Below, piece by piece: positions 1-10,935 of a stretch of 64,000 bases of DNA. The notes under the pieces were generated by a model. The model did no database searches, was not told the origin of the DNA, and was given only the letters and a program-made list of their open reading frames with translations. Both the position numbers and the translations under genes were made by a program. Origin of the DNA: Helianthus annuus (taxonomy: Eukaryota > Streptophyta > Magnoliopsida > Asterales > Asteraceae). Every line of letters begins with the position of its first letter. Within the stretch, counting starts at the first letter, position 1. Location of the stretch: the NCBI RefSeq assembly GCF_002127325.2, contig NC_035435.2, positions 120,647,127-120,711,126 of the forward strand, read 5' to 3'.

Positions 1-3000
1 TTGCGAAAAACTCCCTGTTTTGATTGTATCGCCTGAGAACAATCTTTGGCGATATGTCCAACGTTGTTGCACTTGAAACAGGTTCTCAAGTCCTTCTTTT
101 GTTCAGTTTGTTTCTTTTTTCAGAAACTCACTGTTCGTTTCCCTCCAGAAACTTGTCTTTTCTTCTTCACTAGTTGACGTACCTGAAACAAAGGACATTT
201 TGGATTTAAAATCACGAACATATTTTTCATTTTTCTGTTTTTCTGTCGGAGTAAAACCTAATCCTTTCTTTTTGAAATTACCGCTATGGTTTGATCTCTT
301 TTGGAAATCTGAACCAAAACTATAATTCTTTTTCTTGTTTAATCTCTGTTGAACTCTTGAGGTGTATTTTTTAGGTTTTTCATTAAGACATAAGTCTTTA
401 ATTTCAGAAATATTAATTTCTGTGAGTTTGAAAACCTTGTTTATCAATTCAGTTTTGACACCTCTTAATGGAAATTCCTCATCAGAATATAATTTGTCCG
501 AATTATTCAAAGTATAAGCAACTTTAAACAATCCATCATCCAAATTAGATTTTGACAACAAAAACTTTCTATCATAAACTAATTTTCCCTGTTTTTCTGT
601 TTGCACCGGAGTTTTTGACTCAGATTTTGACTCTGACGCGGACTCCGACTTTGACTCGTCACTGTCATCACTATCTAACACATGATCCACGACTTTCTTC
701 ATTAATTGAGACTGTTGATCAGTGTCAGATGATGTAAACACAACATCAATACTTTCTGGAAGATCGACTGACGACTCTGACTCCCACTGTAGATTTGTGG
801 CCTTTTTTACTCTTTCATCGTTAGGATGTCTAGGCAAATATCCATTTTCCAGTGGAGGTGGACATCTGTTATAACTGACACCTTGCTTCTTACCAGATGA
901 CGTCTTTTCAGTATCCTTTTTCTTGTCACTCTTCCTCTTGTCAGCAATCTCTTCACCAGCGTCAACTCCAGCTGCATTCTCTTCAATTACATCATCCTCT
1001 TCCCATACCTTCATGCTCTCAACAGTCGGATAAATCCTGTCAATCACATAGGAAGTACATGAGTAACTTTTTAATAAACGATTAACTCTCTCCGTTTCGA
1101 TTCTTTGCAGCTCAAGCTTCTGTTCTAAAGCAGCACACTTCTCAATATAGTTGTTTACAACTTTCTGCTTAGTCATAAACGCTCCCTGAAGAGTCTTCAT
1201 AGCAACTGCTTGTTCTTCACTCGTTTGATTGTACTGATTCATTGTCTTGTTCAGCACATCATATGACTCCTTCAGACTGTTTAAGTTGTAAATCAACGTG
1301 TTGTTCTGCTTTTTCACAATCTCACAGTTTTCACATTTAACAGAAACTTCTTTTGCATCAACTTTCTCTTCAACTTTAAACTTAGGCACTTCTGTCATCT
1401 TTTGTCTTCTCACCATCGGCACTTCTTCATCATCACTACTCACCGGCGTTTTGATCTTCTTCTTTTTCTTTTCCTTCTTGACTTTTTCGTCTTCGCTATC
1501 ACTCTCAGCAAGTAGCTTCATATCTTCTCTGTATTTTCTCGCCCAATACTCTGTATCATCATCACTATCATCTACAATCTTTGCTGTAAATGCAGTGTAA
1601 GCTGTGGTTTGATCAGGAACATAATCATCCCAAGTAAAGTTTGTCCAGCTAAAACCTTCTGCAAGCTTTTCATCTTCTTGATCAATCAAACAAGCTTTTC
1701 CATTTTCTGGAATGTAATTATCCCAGGTAAATGATTGCTTTTGATTTGGATTAACCACACAAGCTCTCTTTCCGGTATCTTCAATCACATTTCTTCCGTG
1801 TGCAGTCTGAGCTTGATGTTTTTGCTGTTGAGATGATTGACCAACTTGGTGATAGATGGCTTTGCGATAGTAATCGTTGTTGTTGTTGAACGGATTTTAA
1901 GCTCCACTTTCTTCTCGGTTTGTGCACTCTCTCTTGAAGTGTCCTTTTTCCCTGCACCGAAAACAAGTGACTTTAGATTTATCAAAACCTAAAGTAGAAA
2001 CATTCGCATCACGAAGATCATCTCTCCCCGTGATTTGTTTGAACTTCTCAGCTCTCCGTAAAACACTAGCCAGGCACCACTTTATGTCCATCAGTTCCAT
2101 CTCTTCAGCATCTATCTGGTCGTAATCTTCTTTGGTTAACATTGGATTGCCGATACGACCTGCAATAAAACAAGTGTAAGATTCCAAAACCATTCCTAAT
2201 AAAGACATTTGGTTTTTGGCAATTTCCTCAGAATAATCTTGATCATTCTCAAGATTCAATACAATGTTACACTGTAATTTTCTCCCATTCTTAGTTGCTG
2301 AGATGTTTGGATCAAATGATGGAAATGAAATAAAACTGGTTTTGCTGCTTGATCCAGATGATGGACTTTCAGATACACTTTTGGCACTCATACCAGTAAC
2401 AATCTTTGGAGATAGATTTGATGATTTCTCATTTACCCCAGCTTTATAATATAGCCCGATATCTTGTTCACCATCGAAGTCTTTCATTCTAATCACTTTT
2501 CTCTGTTCCATCTCTTGAGCTTCGATCTTTTCAATGAACTTACTGAGCGTCAGATTGCTAAAACCTTTCTTGTTTCTAAGCATCATCAAGTATGTGCCCC
2601 AACTCTCATATGGCAATGCATCAGCAAGTTTGTCAATCAACTCTTCATTACTCTTTTCAATACTCAACCTTTTCATATTTGCAAGCAAATTACAATAACG
2701 TTCAATAATCTCTCTCGTACTCTCATTTTTCAACCCACGGAATAAATCGAACTCTTTCTTCAGAAGTGACTTTTTACTCTTGACCATCTCCTCACTTCCT
2801 CTAAACTTCGAACGTAATGCTTTCCAAATCGAATACGACATTCCATTGTGCTGTAGAAGAACCATGATATCCTCTTTGACTGCTTGTTAAAGAAGACTAA
2901 GCATCATTTTCTCGTCTTTGTACTTTTTCCGAGCATCAGCCTTAAGATCTTTGATTGGAACAGGTTCTTCATCATCGTTTAATGGTCGAACATACTTTGT

Positions 3001-3198
3001 TTCTACGCATTCTCAAGCATCAAGATAATTCGCTTGCACCTAATTTTCAAACCGACCTTCCCAACCTTTATATTCTTCGATGTTCATTAACTTGGGAGGT
3101 TTTTGCATTGTCCCGGTTTCGTTTTCTAGCATTGTTGTTTGAATAGCGGTGATTGAAGTACTTGGAGTAGCGAACGCGTTATAGAAATCCTCGTCCAT
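1..3198 (-). pseudogene. Broken copia gag polyprotein with two distant zinc knuckles
   Basis: The frame opens with an ATG at 3198-3196 (MDEDFYNAF). It holds in one frame to position 103 apart from four nonsense codons at 3040-3042, 3013-3015, 2887-2889 and 1897-1899. Near 103-117 a one-base shift leads into the next frame, which encodes a second knuckle. The first half looks like a capsid-type UBN2 domain followed by knuckle CFRCREKGHFKREC (1924-1965). The next 560 codons are acidic and lysine-rich. They contain two WDxYxP motifs (WDNYIPENG, WDDYVPDQ), a probable coiled coil rich in Gln, Lys and Leu, and serine/acid runs. The second knuckle is CFKCNNVGHIAKDC (39-80). Two knuckles about 600 residues apart is unusual for a copia gag. 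The identification as gag is firm; the role of the long acidic spacer is unknown. Confidence 0.8.
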
Positions 3199-3200
3199 TT

Positions 3201-3745
3201 TCAAATTTTCGAAAAATATTTCAAACTGTTTACAAAAGCGAACAAGATAATCAAAATGTCACAAAGGCGGTCCAATAAGATGTCAGATAAGCGGTCCAAT
3301 AAGATCTGATGAGTCCAAATAAGCGATCCAAGAAGTTGCCTGTTCGAGCGGTTCAAGCAAGATTGTACGAGCGGTTCAAATAAGTCCAAATAAGCGAGTC
3401 GACTGAGTAAATTTTGAGCGAACCAGATCAACCGACCGAATGAGCGGTTCACACTCGATCGAATGAGCGATCCAAATATGTAATTACGAGCGGTTCAACA
3501 CTAAGTCCAATAAGCGGTCCAAATAGTTCAGAAAAGCGATCAGCTTTCGGACATCATTTTGACGCACTATTTCTTCGAATTTCGACACCAAACTTTCAAG
3601 GGTTTATCTCTATGTAGTTGCGCACAATTCCTGAGATTTTGAGCAAATTTCGACCGTTGAAAATGTCTGAATCTGAAAAAGAAGGTGTAGAAGATAGAAT
3701 TTTTGACGATTTCCAGCTATTCTCTGTAGAACTCCTCCTCCTGAA
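3201..3745 (-). repeat. Copia leader with degenerate GAGCGRYYCA repeats
   Basis: Between the primer site and gag, the plus strand repeats short words such as GCGGTCCAATAAG and GAGCGGTTCA about every 20-40 bases from 3235 to 3545. Related words (GAGCGATCCA, GAGCGACCCA) recur inside the LTR at about 4020-4120. No gene is seen here. Confidence 0.6.
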
Positions 3746-3757
3746 GCTCTGATACCA
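3746..3757 (-). other. Primer binding site (initiator Met tRNA) of the copia element
   Basis: The minus strand reads TGGTATCAGAGC, complementary to the 3' end of plant initiator methionine tRNA. It lies two bases after the LTR end at 3760, which fixes the LTR boundary. Confidence 0.85.
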
Positions 3758-3759
3758 CT

Positions 3760-4222
3760 TGTAGGATCGTTTGGCGACCCGAATGAGTCGATCAGAGGCG
3801 TTTTCGTCAATTACAGGTGCGGAAAACAAGTAATCAACGTAGGAATAGCTTGCAATTCACTTTAAACTCTTTCTGTATTGATTTGACGGTAAATACAACC
3901 AGTTCTCGATCCGGCAGCACTTCGGTACGAGATTCAACCAAACATTACAACTGAGATCGCTCATCAGGTATTTATACTATTCTGGAACCGCTTATTGGAC
4001 AGGCCTAAAAAGCAGCCCACACATGACATTGGAGCGATCCAACTAGTTGTCACTCGAGCGACCCATACTTGTCCATTCGAGCGACCCTAATTCCTAATGG
4101 ACCATAAAAGCGATCCATTAACCCTAAAACTATACAATCACTTAATTTCTCGTATTTCGTGATCTAACATCTAAGTCTATGACTCGATACAAGACGTAAT
4201 CAGCAGATGTAGTGCACCAACA
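3760..4222 (-). repeat. 5' LTR of the copia element
   Basis: On the minus strand the LTR runs from TGTTGGTGCA (4222) to ...ATCCTACA (3760), about 463 bp, with TG...CA ends. The inner edge is set by the adjacent primer site. The outer edge is inferred from the terminal dinucleotide, because the partner LTR is outside the window. Confidence 0.7.
3969..3976 (-). promoter_or_regulatory. TATA box in the copia LTR
   Basis: The minus strand reads TATAAATA about 215 bases before the LTR's inner end, a normal place for the retrotransposon promoter. Repeated GAGCGAYCC words lie just upstream at about 4020-4120. Confidence 0.6.
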
Positions 4223-4271
4223 AATTGTGATTATTTGGATCTAATTTCAGGTTTTGTTAGTTTGAATCTGA

Positions 4272-4366
4272 ATGTATCGTACGAAGCAGACCGCTCTTAA
4301 CTCCACTGGTGGAAAAGCACCGAGGAAGAAGCCTCACCGTTATCGTCCTGTAACCGTCGCTCTCCG
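4272..4366 (+). pseudogene. Histone H3 exon fragment with an internal deletion
   Basis: From the ATG at 4272 the frame reads [19 protein letters not shown] then [13 protein letters not shown], the start of histone H3. In mature H3 numbering there are changes A1Y, R8L, K9N and G44V. Eighteen residues between K18 and K37 are missing, an in-frame deletion covering K23, K27 and K36. The fragment begins after an acceptor-like TTTCAG and ends at CCG|GTGAGT, as in intron-containing H3 genes. No further H3 exon follows. Loss of K9 and of the K27/K36 region, and loss of the globular domain, mean it cannot act as H3. Confidence 0.85.
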
Positions 4367-4396
4367 GTGAGTATATTACTTTTCTGTTTTGAATAG

Positions 4397-5265
4397 TAAA
4401 AAAGGCAGGTTCTTTTTAGCGCTTTTGGTTGCTTGGCTTTTGGTTACAATCTGAACTCATCTGCTGTTTTAGAGGATGATTTCGCATTCAATGTTTTATG
4501 ATATTAAACAAGAATCCATGAATGATTCCCAGCAGCTAAGAAACAAGATTTAGAGGACAAGATGATCAGGTTATCATCTATGTTGAAAGAAGTAAGTTTC
4601 CTATTTTATATGAACATATGTACATGTTTGGTCTGATTAATGTTGCTCCGGTTCAATTCTTATGTGAGGAATCTGAAATAGAAACCACTAGACTCAGATT
4701 ATACAAAGTAATAAAACCCTTAGTCACAACTATAATCATTTTTTGATGAGTTGCCGGTATCGATTTTTCTTATAAAGTTGATGAGTTGCCGGTACTGGAA
4801 TTGAATAGGATGTAAGTTACAACTATAATCATTTTTTGATTCTCGGTTGATTTGAATTCAATTAAATATAACTCCTTTTGTGGTCTGATTACAGGTCATT
4901 CAATTGAAAGAAGTAAGTTTCCTGTTTTATATGAACATATGTACATGTTTGGTTTGATTAATGTTGCTCCGGTTCAATTCTTATGTGGGGAATCTGAAAT
5001 AGAAACCACTCGACTCATATTATACAAGGTAATAAAACCCTGAGTCACAACTATAATCATTTTTTGATGAGTTGCCGGTATCGATTTTTCTTATAAAGTT
5101 GATGAGTTGCCGGTACTGGAATTGAATAGGATGTGAGTCACAACTATAATCATTTTTTGATTCTCGGTTGATATGAATTCAGTTGAATATAATTTTGTTC
5201 TCTGATTACAGGTCATTCAATTAAAAAAAGGCAGGTTCTTTTTAGCGCTTTTGGTTGCTTGGCTT
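4397..5265 (+). repeat. About 320-bp tandem duplication bracketed by a 40-bp direct repeat
   Basis: The block from about 4583 to 4905 is repeated from about 4904 to 5222 with a period of 317-321 bases and scattered substitutions. Each copy contains two shorter repeats built on GATGAGTTGCCGGTA. Outside the pair, the words GGCAGGTTCTTTTTAGCGC at 4402 and about 5228 form a direct repeat of roughly 40 bases. Small splice-like edges (TTACAG/GTCATTCAA, GAAAGAA/GTAAGT) suggest duplicated intron DNA around a tiny exon. Confidence 0.75.
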
Positions 5266-5378
5266 AATTTGATGTTAATTATATGATTATTTGTGATTTA
5301 TGATAAATGTTATTTGTGGTGTTATTACTTAATTTTGTTGATTTCGTGTTGACTTGTGATTTGGATTCATTATTTGCA

Positions 5379-6395
5379 GGTTTCGGTTATGGTGAATACA
5401 GCTTCGAAAGACAAAACACAGGTGTGTTTCTATTAGCGTAAGCTTAAATATTTGCTAAATAATTTGATATGATTTGATTATCTAACTAAGTAGGCCAAAA
5501 TTGATCTGCTAGCTAATTACCATTCTATAATTATCATTTTGGAAGTTTTTTCTTGTCATCACCCGTTTCAAATAAACAAGAAAATGCTCATAACTACTTT
5601 CATTGGTGAAATAGCTTTAATCTATAAACTTTATTCAGATGGTGTTTTTTGGTAAATAATGAGAAGTTTCTGGATGTGTTTATCAGGTGGATCAGAGTAA
5701 CAGAAAAACTTTTCCGACCCTAAAAGGGTCGTTAAAAGCTCGTATAAAGGCGTTCATTTCTGAAGTTAACGAGAACGATAAAGACCAAGAACAAGAACAG
5801 GATCAAGATTTTGTTTCGAGTCCAAAGTTACAAAGGACTTGTTCGATTCATCATTTGGAAACCAACGAGTGGGTTCATCCAATCATTTTCTTTCCTGAAA
5901 ATGTGACAGAAACTGCAGTGAGTTCTAAAACACATGTTGATCTTACGAATCCTGAAGTTAACGATTCTTGGGATATTTTGGAAATGTTTAAAGTTGACAA
6001 AGAGATATTCATCAACACGTTGTAAAATCGTTCACTATCTTCTATTACAGAACCAAAACTGGCCAAGTTGGTCAGTAGAAACTTGATGCCTATGAAGCTT
6101 GAAGATAAACTGAATGAAAGTTACAGCGTATCAAAAGCCGAAAAGATGAGGAACTCCCATGATGATGATATTAACGTCAAGAATGTTATTCTTCTCAGAA
6201 GAGTGTCTTCGCTCAATGAATATCTGCTACACGATGTTTTGATTTCGTATAAGTAAAGAGGCCATTATGCGCGCTTCAAGAAGCTTGAAGTTAACATACG
6301 CAAGTGCGAATCTTTTAATGAATGATCTAAATCAAGGATCCCGTGACACTTATTTCGCCAGAATTGTAGCCGAAATGAAAGAAATATAGTTTCTT
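5379..6395 (+). pseudogene. DUF3741/TRM-like gene fragment, disrupted
   Basis: A short exon (about 5379-5421, ending CACAG|GTGTGT) joins in frame to a longer exon starting at 5687 after TTATCAG. It encodes FPTLKGSLKARIKAFI, a Glu/Gln/Asp-rich stretch, then RTCSIHHLE and DILEMFKVDKEIFINTL. This pattern reminds me of plant DUF3741 / TON1-recruiting-motif (TRM) proteins, which bind microtubules. That call rests on memory of the family and is weak. A nonsense codon lies at 6023-6025. The same frame continues to 6256, and a shifted frame then reads EAIMRASRSLKLTYASANLL to a TAG near 6390. It is a captured, decayed fragment. Confidence 0.4.
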
Positions 6396-8139
6396 TATCT
6401 CTACATAATGATCAGATTTCGCAGGAAATTACGCAAGAAAACTCTGTTTTAGTTACTGAGTATCATACACCAGATGAAAAAGTTAAAGTCCTACAAGGTA
6501 ACTTAGTGTATATTTAAATAACCTTTGTTTGTTTATACCTGAGGACGACTAGATGTCTTGATTTTTAGTCACTTCACTATTTCTTTGCTGGTTCACCGGT
6601 TATCAAGGGTGCCTCAAATGATAAAAGAAATTGCAAAAATTGTGACAGGAGATGAGGATCTTTCATATTTTTGAAGAATCATATTGTTGGTCTTGATTCT
6701 CATTTCTCTCATAAACTGGTGACAGTTCAACCGGGTAATATTAAGACATACAAGTTGCTGATGATTATCTCACTCATTGACCATAGAACTCCAGGTTTTT
6801 AACTTCACCTATTTCTATGTTCCAACACATGTGGTTATTTAATTTTATTTGTAATTTGAAAATTGAAAATAATATTATCTTGATGTACTATTTTGTAGGA
6901 TAAGGTATAGAATTCAGGTCGAAATGGAGTCCATGCAATTAGCGAGTTTGCTTGAGAACAAGTTCCTGAAAATTTCTGGAGACTAAAGGACTAATTGAGA
7001 ATGGTAGATAAAGTGGGCTGCAAATAGAACACAGGTGAAAGAAAGCAACACCGGGCTCTGAATCCAAACTAGAGAATGTAAGATCAACATGTTTTTTTTT
7101 ATTATTTTGATAAAATGAATCTAATAAAATAACAACTTGATACTTATTTTTTATTTTAATAGCCTAATTATGTATTTATGTATTTTGATGTGCTTTTGGG
7201 ATAATGATTCAGTTATTTCTCTAGGGCTTGCGATCATGGTTCCAAGTTTGAATATGTTATAATTTTGTGAATTAGAAGTTTACATAATTGATATTTATCT
7301 GTTTTCACTCTTTGCATCCTTATTGGTTTTTTAAAGGAAAAAGGTATTAAGGTTATGGAAGCCCAACTAGACACTTATAGAGACAAACATGTTGGAATTA
7401 AGAAAGAAGAAAGTGATGAATTTGTGGGGTGATGGTGATTACCAGCCATCAGATCAAGTCAGCAACAAATCTTGATCGTGTTAAATCAACTTCCTCGTGA
7501 TGTAAAGGTTACTTTCATGGCCCTCATTTTATTGATTTTTTTTCAATTTCAATATGATTTTTCATATATTCCCATATTGTTATAGTTTCCAGATATGTTA
7601 TTGCATCTATGAAATGAAAAAATATCCTAATCACAAATAACAATATCAACACCGCCGCTCTCCGCTCCTCTTCAAAGTTGGTTTTTATCCACCAAGTTAT
7701 AAGAATAACTTCTTAAGATAAAGTTCTATTTAGAAAAAAGATTCCATGGCATACAGTATAATTAAGGTTTTTAATTCAAGATTTCATATTATATAATGTT
7801 TAAAATATAGGTTTTTAATTCAAGATTCCATTTTTGTTGCTTATTTGGTTTTTCGATGATGGGTTTTTGTGTTGTAAAAGTACGCACCTCCCTTGCCAGA
7901 GGTGCCAAAATGGCGTCCCAGTTTAAAAGTCGCAGCTTCCTATATTGAGGTCAGTTTAAGTTCTCATCTTTTCTTTACTGTGCGCTATAGGTGCCAAAAT
8001 GGACATCCCAGTTTAGGCGTTAGATGTGATTACACGATCTATATGCTAACACAATGGCATGAATTTTATTTTTGATAACAAACCATCAGTTTAACATTAG
8101 ATGTGACCACATCCCAGTCTAGAATGCACAAACCAACAT
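6396..8139. other. Non-coding interior of the capture region
   Basis: No family is recognised. Short open stretches near 6905-6990 (VEMESMQLASLLENKFLKI) and 7340-7410 could be further exon scraps, but they have no clear splice pattern. Two near-identical 20-base words containing GGTGCCAAAATGG occur at about 7901 and 7990. Confidence 0.4.
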
Positions 8140-8500
8140 CTGTTGTAAAACTGTTAGAAAATAAAACAGTGTTTGAAACTACTGTTGGGTTCAAACAGTT
8201 TTTTGAAACCACTTTTGAAACCACTGTTGGGTCAACAGATGGATGAAAACAGATGTTTGAAACCACTGTTGGTTGGCATTTGGGTTAAAACAGATGTTAG
8301 AAAATAAAACAGTGTTTGAAACCGCTGTTGGGTTAAAACAGTGTTTTGAAACCACTTTTGAAACTACTGTTGAGTCAACAAATGGATGAAAACAGATGAT
8401 TGAAATCACTGTTGGGTTAAAACAGTGTTTTGTGGCAAAGCAGGGGTTGAAACTACTGCTGGGTTAAAACGGTGGGTTGAAACCACTGTTGGGTTGTTAT
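8140..8500 (+). repeat. Minisatellite of GAAACCACTGTTGGGTT units
   Basis: Units of about 28-36 bases built on GTTTGAAACCACTGTTGGGTTAAAA repeat about ten times. A higher-order period of 143 bases is visible: the word GTTAGAAAATAAAACAGTG is at 8153 and again at 8296. Long minus-strand frames here (8066-8409) are translations of the repeat, not genes. Confidence 0.8.
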
Positions 8501-8750
8501 AGAAATTTGTTTCGTCTTTCTGAAATCTGATATAAGATGTTTACTTACACATGTCAATTGTCATGTGATTTTGTTTTGGAAAGAGGATGAAGACTGTTTG
8601 TTTTGGTGGTTTCAAAATTGATCGGTGTACTGTGAGATTTCTTTAGTTTGTAGTTGTTTCTCTTTTAATTTGTTTTCTTGAAATAACTAAAACTTGATAA
8701 ATAGTGTTTGGCTTTGATTGTATTAAAAAAATTTAATGATTTGGTTTCAG

Positions 8751-8804
8751 TCATTGCTCTGTGATCCAAACCCAAACTCGCCATGGAACTCAGAAGTAGC
8801 ATGG
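8751..8804 (+). pseudogene. RAD6/UBC2-type E2 enzyme exon fragment
   Basis: Directly after an acceptor (TTTGGTTTCAG) the frame reads SLLCDPNPNSPWNSEVAW. Plant RAD6-type ubiquitin-conjugating enzymes (UBC1/2/3) have nearly this string, with Ala in place of the Trp, near the start of a late exon. The match stops after about 18 codons and no E2 active-site region is present. It is a captured exon edge. Confidence 0.7.
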
Positions 8805-9202
8805 TTAACAACAACAAGCTCCTCAATTGGTTAATCAATCATCAACATCTTCATTGGCGAAGGCTAGAATTGCATTGAAGGTTAGAATTAAGTTTTGGAT
8901 TTGAAGCCAGGTGGAGTTAAACTATGGGAAATTGGTGAAGCTTATGATTGGTACAACCTTGCAGTTCAAATTGAAGCAACATTTAGGAATGTACATATCA
9001 TTCATATTTACATTCCATAGTTGTTTTTAAGGTTGATTATGATTTTGCAGTAGCTTCTCTATTATTAAAAGTTTTTCATTACTCTTAAAACTATTGTATA
9101 TAGGTTTTAAATCTTACATCGAGATACCTTACTTCTCATTTTCTCTAAACCTCAACATTCGTCGTTTAATAAAATGTGTTATGCGTGGTTTTCTAAGAAA
9201 CG

Positions 9203-9233
9203 ACCTGTGTTTGCACACCGGTCTTACCTCTAG
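9203..9233 (+). other. Helitron-like 3' terminus
   Basis: Stem ACCTGTGT, loop TTGC, stem ACACCGGT (one mismatch), then CTTACCT and CTAG followed by T. This is the usual layout of a plant Helitron 3' end. The last bases overlap the TCTAGTACTATATAATAAAAG word that starts the next element. Confidence 0.5.
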
Positions 9234-9448
9234 TACTATATAATAAAAGAAACCAATGGGAGGACACATGTATTGAAGCCATCTATTTTTATAGATAATT
9301 AATATCAATTAAATAATAATTATTAAATTAAATTTAATATAAATTTAAACAATTCGTATAGGGATAATATAATATTTTAAAATATTTGTCAGATTAAATG
9401 TAAATGATTTATTTATTTTATTAAACTAAAGTAGTTAACGGTAGAACC

Positions 9449-10463
9449 TATTTCAAAAATGCTTATAAGGGGTAAACAAAAATATTAATCAATGTTTATT
9501 GGTTCTATACTTTTATTTTCGTATTCAACTCTCAACTCAAATACGGTAATCATTATGTTTATGCGGCATTTATAAGAACCATCACCGCAATCATCCCATC
9601 AATCGTATATCGAGTATATCTGTTAGTTTTTTTTTAAATATAAATTTTTATTATATTCATTCAACCCGTTTAATAAATGAGGTTTTTTTAAATATATAAC
9701 ATTTTTATTTTTTACTATTAGATGCCTAACTGGCCCAAAAAAAGCTTTTGGTGATCAAGAAACTCCATGGCAGTCGCATTGTCCTGGAAGCAAAGCATCA
9801 CCTTCATGCCCCCATGGTAAAATACCGTAGCCCCCAACATATTCTCGACCGACAAAAACTCCTCCAACCTGTTTAAAATATCCCAAGATAAAACTTCACC
9901 GATCAACGTCTTGCTCGCCCATGCTTTAGCTGCATCCGTGGTAATCGGGTTGACGAACACTATTTTTATCCTTGCCACCGTAGTAAGATCGCCTCTCACC
10001 GTGTTACAGAAAGTCTGACCCACATCGTTGTTCAGGCGATTAAAAGCGTTGTGTGCATCCTTGAGATCTTCCTTACCAGAACGGGAGACACGTCCCTTTT
10101 CAGCAACACGAACAAAAGATCCCTTTTTGAACTTCCGGACAACAGAGCCATCGCGGTTAAATCTTTCAATGTTAACCCTAAGCTTTGCACCATCAATGGA
10201 TACCTCATTTCAAAAATGCTTATAAGGGGTAAACAAAAATATTAATCAATGTTTATTGGTTCTATACTTTTATTTTCGTGTTCAACTCTCAACTCAAATA
10301 CGGTAATCATTATGTTTATGTGACATTTATAAGAACCGTCACCGCAATCATCCCATCAATCGTATATCGAGTATATCTGTTAGTTTTTTTTTAAATATAA
10401 ATTTTTATTATATTCATTCAACCCATTTAATAAATGAGGTTTTTTAAATATATAACATTTTTT
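9449..10463 (+). repeat. About 262-bp direct repeats flanking a coding insert
   Basis: The segment 9449-9714 recurs at 10203-10463 with only a few differences. Both copies begin near ATTTCAAAAATGCTTATAAGG and end in an ACCCRTTTAATAAATGAGG hairpin-like word and T-rich DNA. The insert between them (9715-10202) is protein-derived. Confidence 0.85.
9718..10201 (-). pseudogene. RRM-tail / LINE ORF1-like coding fragment
   Basis: On the minus strand a frame open from about 10201 to the stop at 9718-9720 starts with the end of an RNA recognition motif (GAKLRVNIERF). It continues through a basic linker (VVRKFKKGSFVRV) into a second alpha/beta unit (RIKIVFVNPI, ATVFYHGGMKVMLCF, AMEFLDHQ). RRM plus this follow-on domain resembles plant LINE ORF1 or DUF4283-type proteins. 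No initiating ATG is present, because the fragment begins exactly at the direct-repeat edge. It is a piece of a coding sequence trapped between repeats. Confidence 0.5.
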
Positions 10464-10935
10464 TAGTATACAAAATTACATTTATGAAACTCGTGTAATG
10501 AACCAGGTTTTAAAAATATAATTTTTTATTATGTAGTATATAAAATTTGATTTATTCAATCCATATAATACACTGGGTTTGTAAAGATATAACTTTTTAT
10601 TGTTTGATATATAAAATTACATGTGCTCAACGCGTATAACACATGACGTTCTTAAAAATGTAACTTTTTTCAGTATTTAATATATAAAATTAAATTTACT
10701 CAACTCGTACAATATACAGGGTTTTTAAAAATATAACTTTTTGATTAGTTAATATATAAAATAACATTTATTCAACCCACGTAATAAACGAGATTTTTAA
10801 ATATATATTGTTTTATTATTTGGTATATAAAATTACATTTATTCAACCCGTCTAGTAAACGAGAATTTTAAAGATATATTTTTTTTATTATTTGGCATAT
10901 AAAATTATATTTATTCAACCCGTGTAATACACGGG
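10415..10935 (+). repeat. 71-73 bp tandem array with a hairpin in each unit
   Basis: The anchor word CAACCCGTGTAATACACGGG (variably decayed) occurs at about 10486, 10557, 10628, 10701, 10773, 10844 and 10916. Each is followed by TTTTTAAAxATATAACTTTTTATTATTT and AATATATAAAATTACATTTATT. The last unit doubles as the Helitron 3' hairpin. Confidence 0.85.

Larger units (their letters stand above)
1..4222 (-). mobile_element. Ty1/copia LTR retrotransposon, 5' part only
   Basis: Read on the minus strand, the order is LTR (4222 to 3760), initiator-Met primer site, repeat-rich leader, then a gag frame running off the left edge. The gag N-terminal region followed by a CCHC knuckle is the Ty1/copia (UBN2-type) pattern. 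The pol part and the second LTR lie outside the window, so the target duplication cannot be checked. The element carries several nonsense codons and one frameshift, so this copy cannot move by itself. Confidence 0.8.
4223..9233 (+). mobile_element. Host-gene-carrying region, probable Helitron 3' portion
   Basis: Fragments of at least three unrelated host genes (histone H3, a DUF3741/TRM-like gene, a RAD6-type E2) lie in the same orientation, with intron-like edges, and none is complete. The right end has an imperfect 8-bp stem hairpin (9203-9222), then 7 bases, then CTAG|T, which is the Helitron 3' terminus pattern. No 5' terminus is visible; it may lie left of the copia element, which would then be a later insertion. 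The multi-gene capture is well supported. The Helitron assignment is an inference. Confidence 0.5.

Noticed and set aside
1298..1600. 100-codon plus-strand frame rich in Phe and Ser
   Set aside because: It is the antisense shadow of the acidic, Lys-rich gag spacer.
8066..8409. Two minus-strand frames rich in Val, Ser and Phe
   Set aside because: They are translations of the GAAACCACTGTTGGGTT minisatellite.
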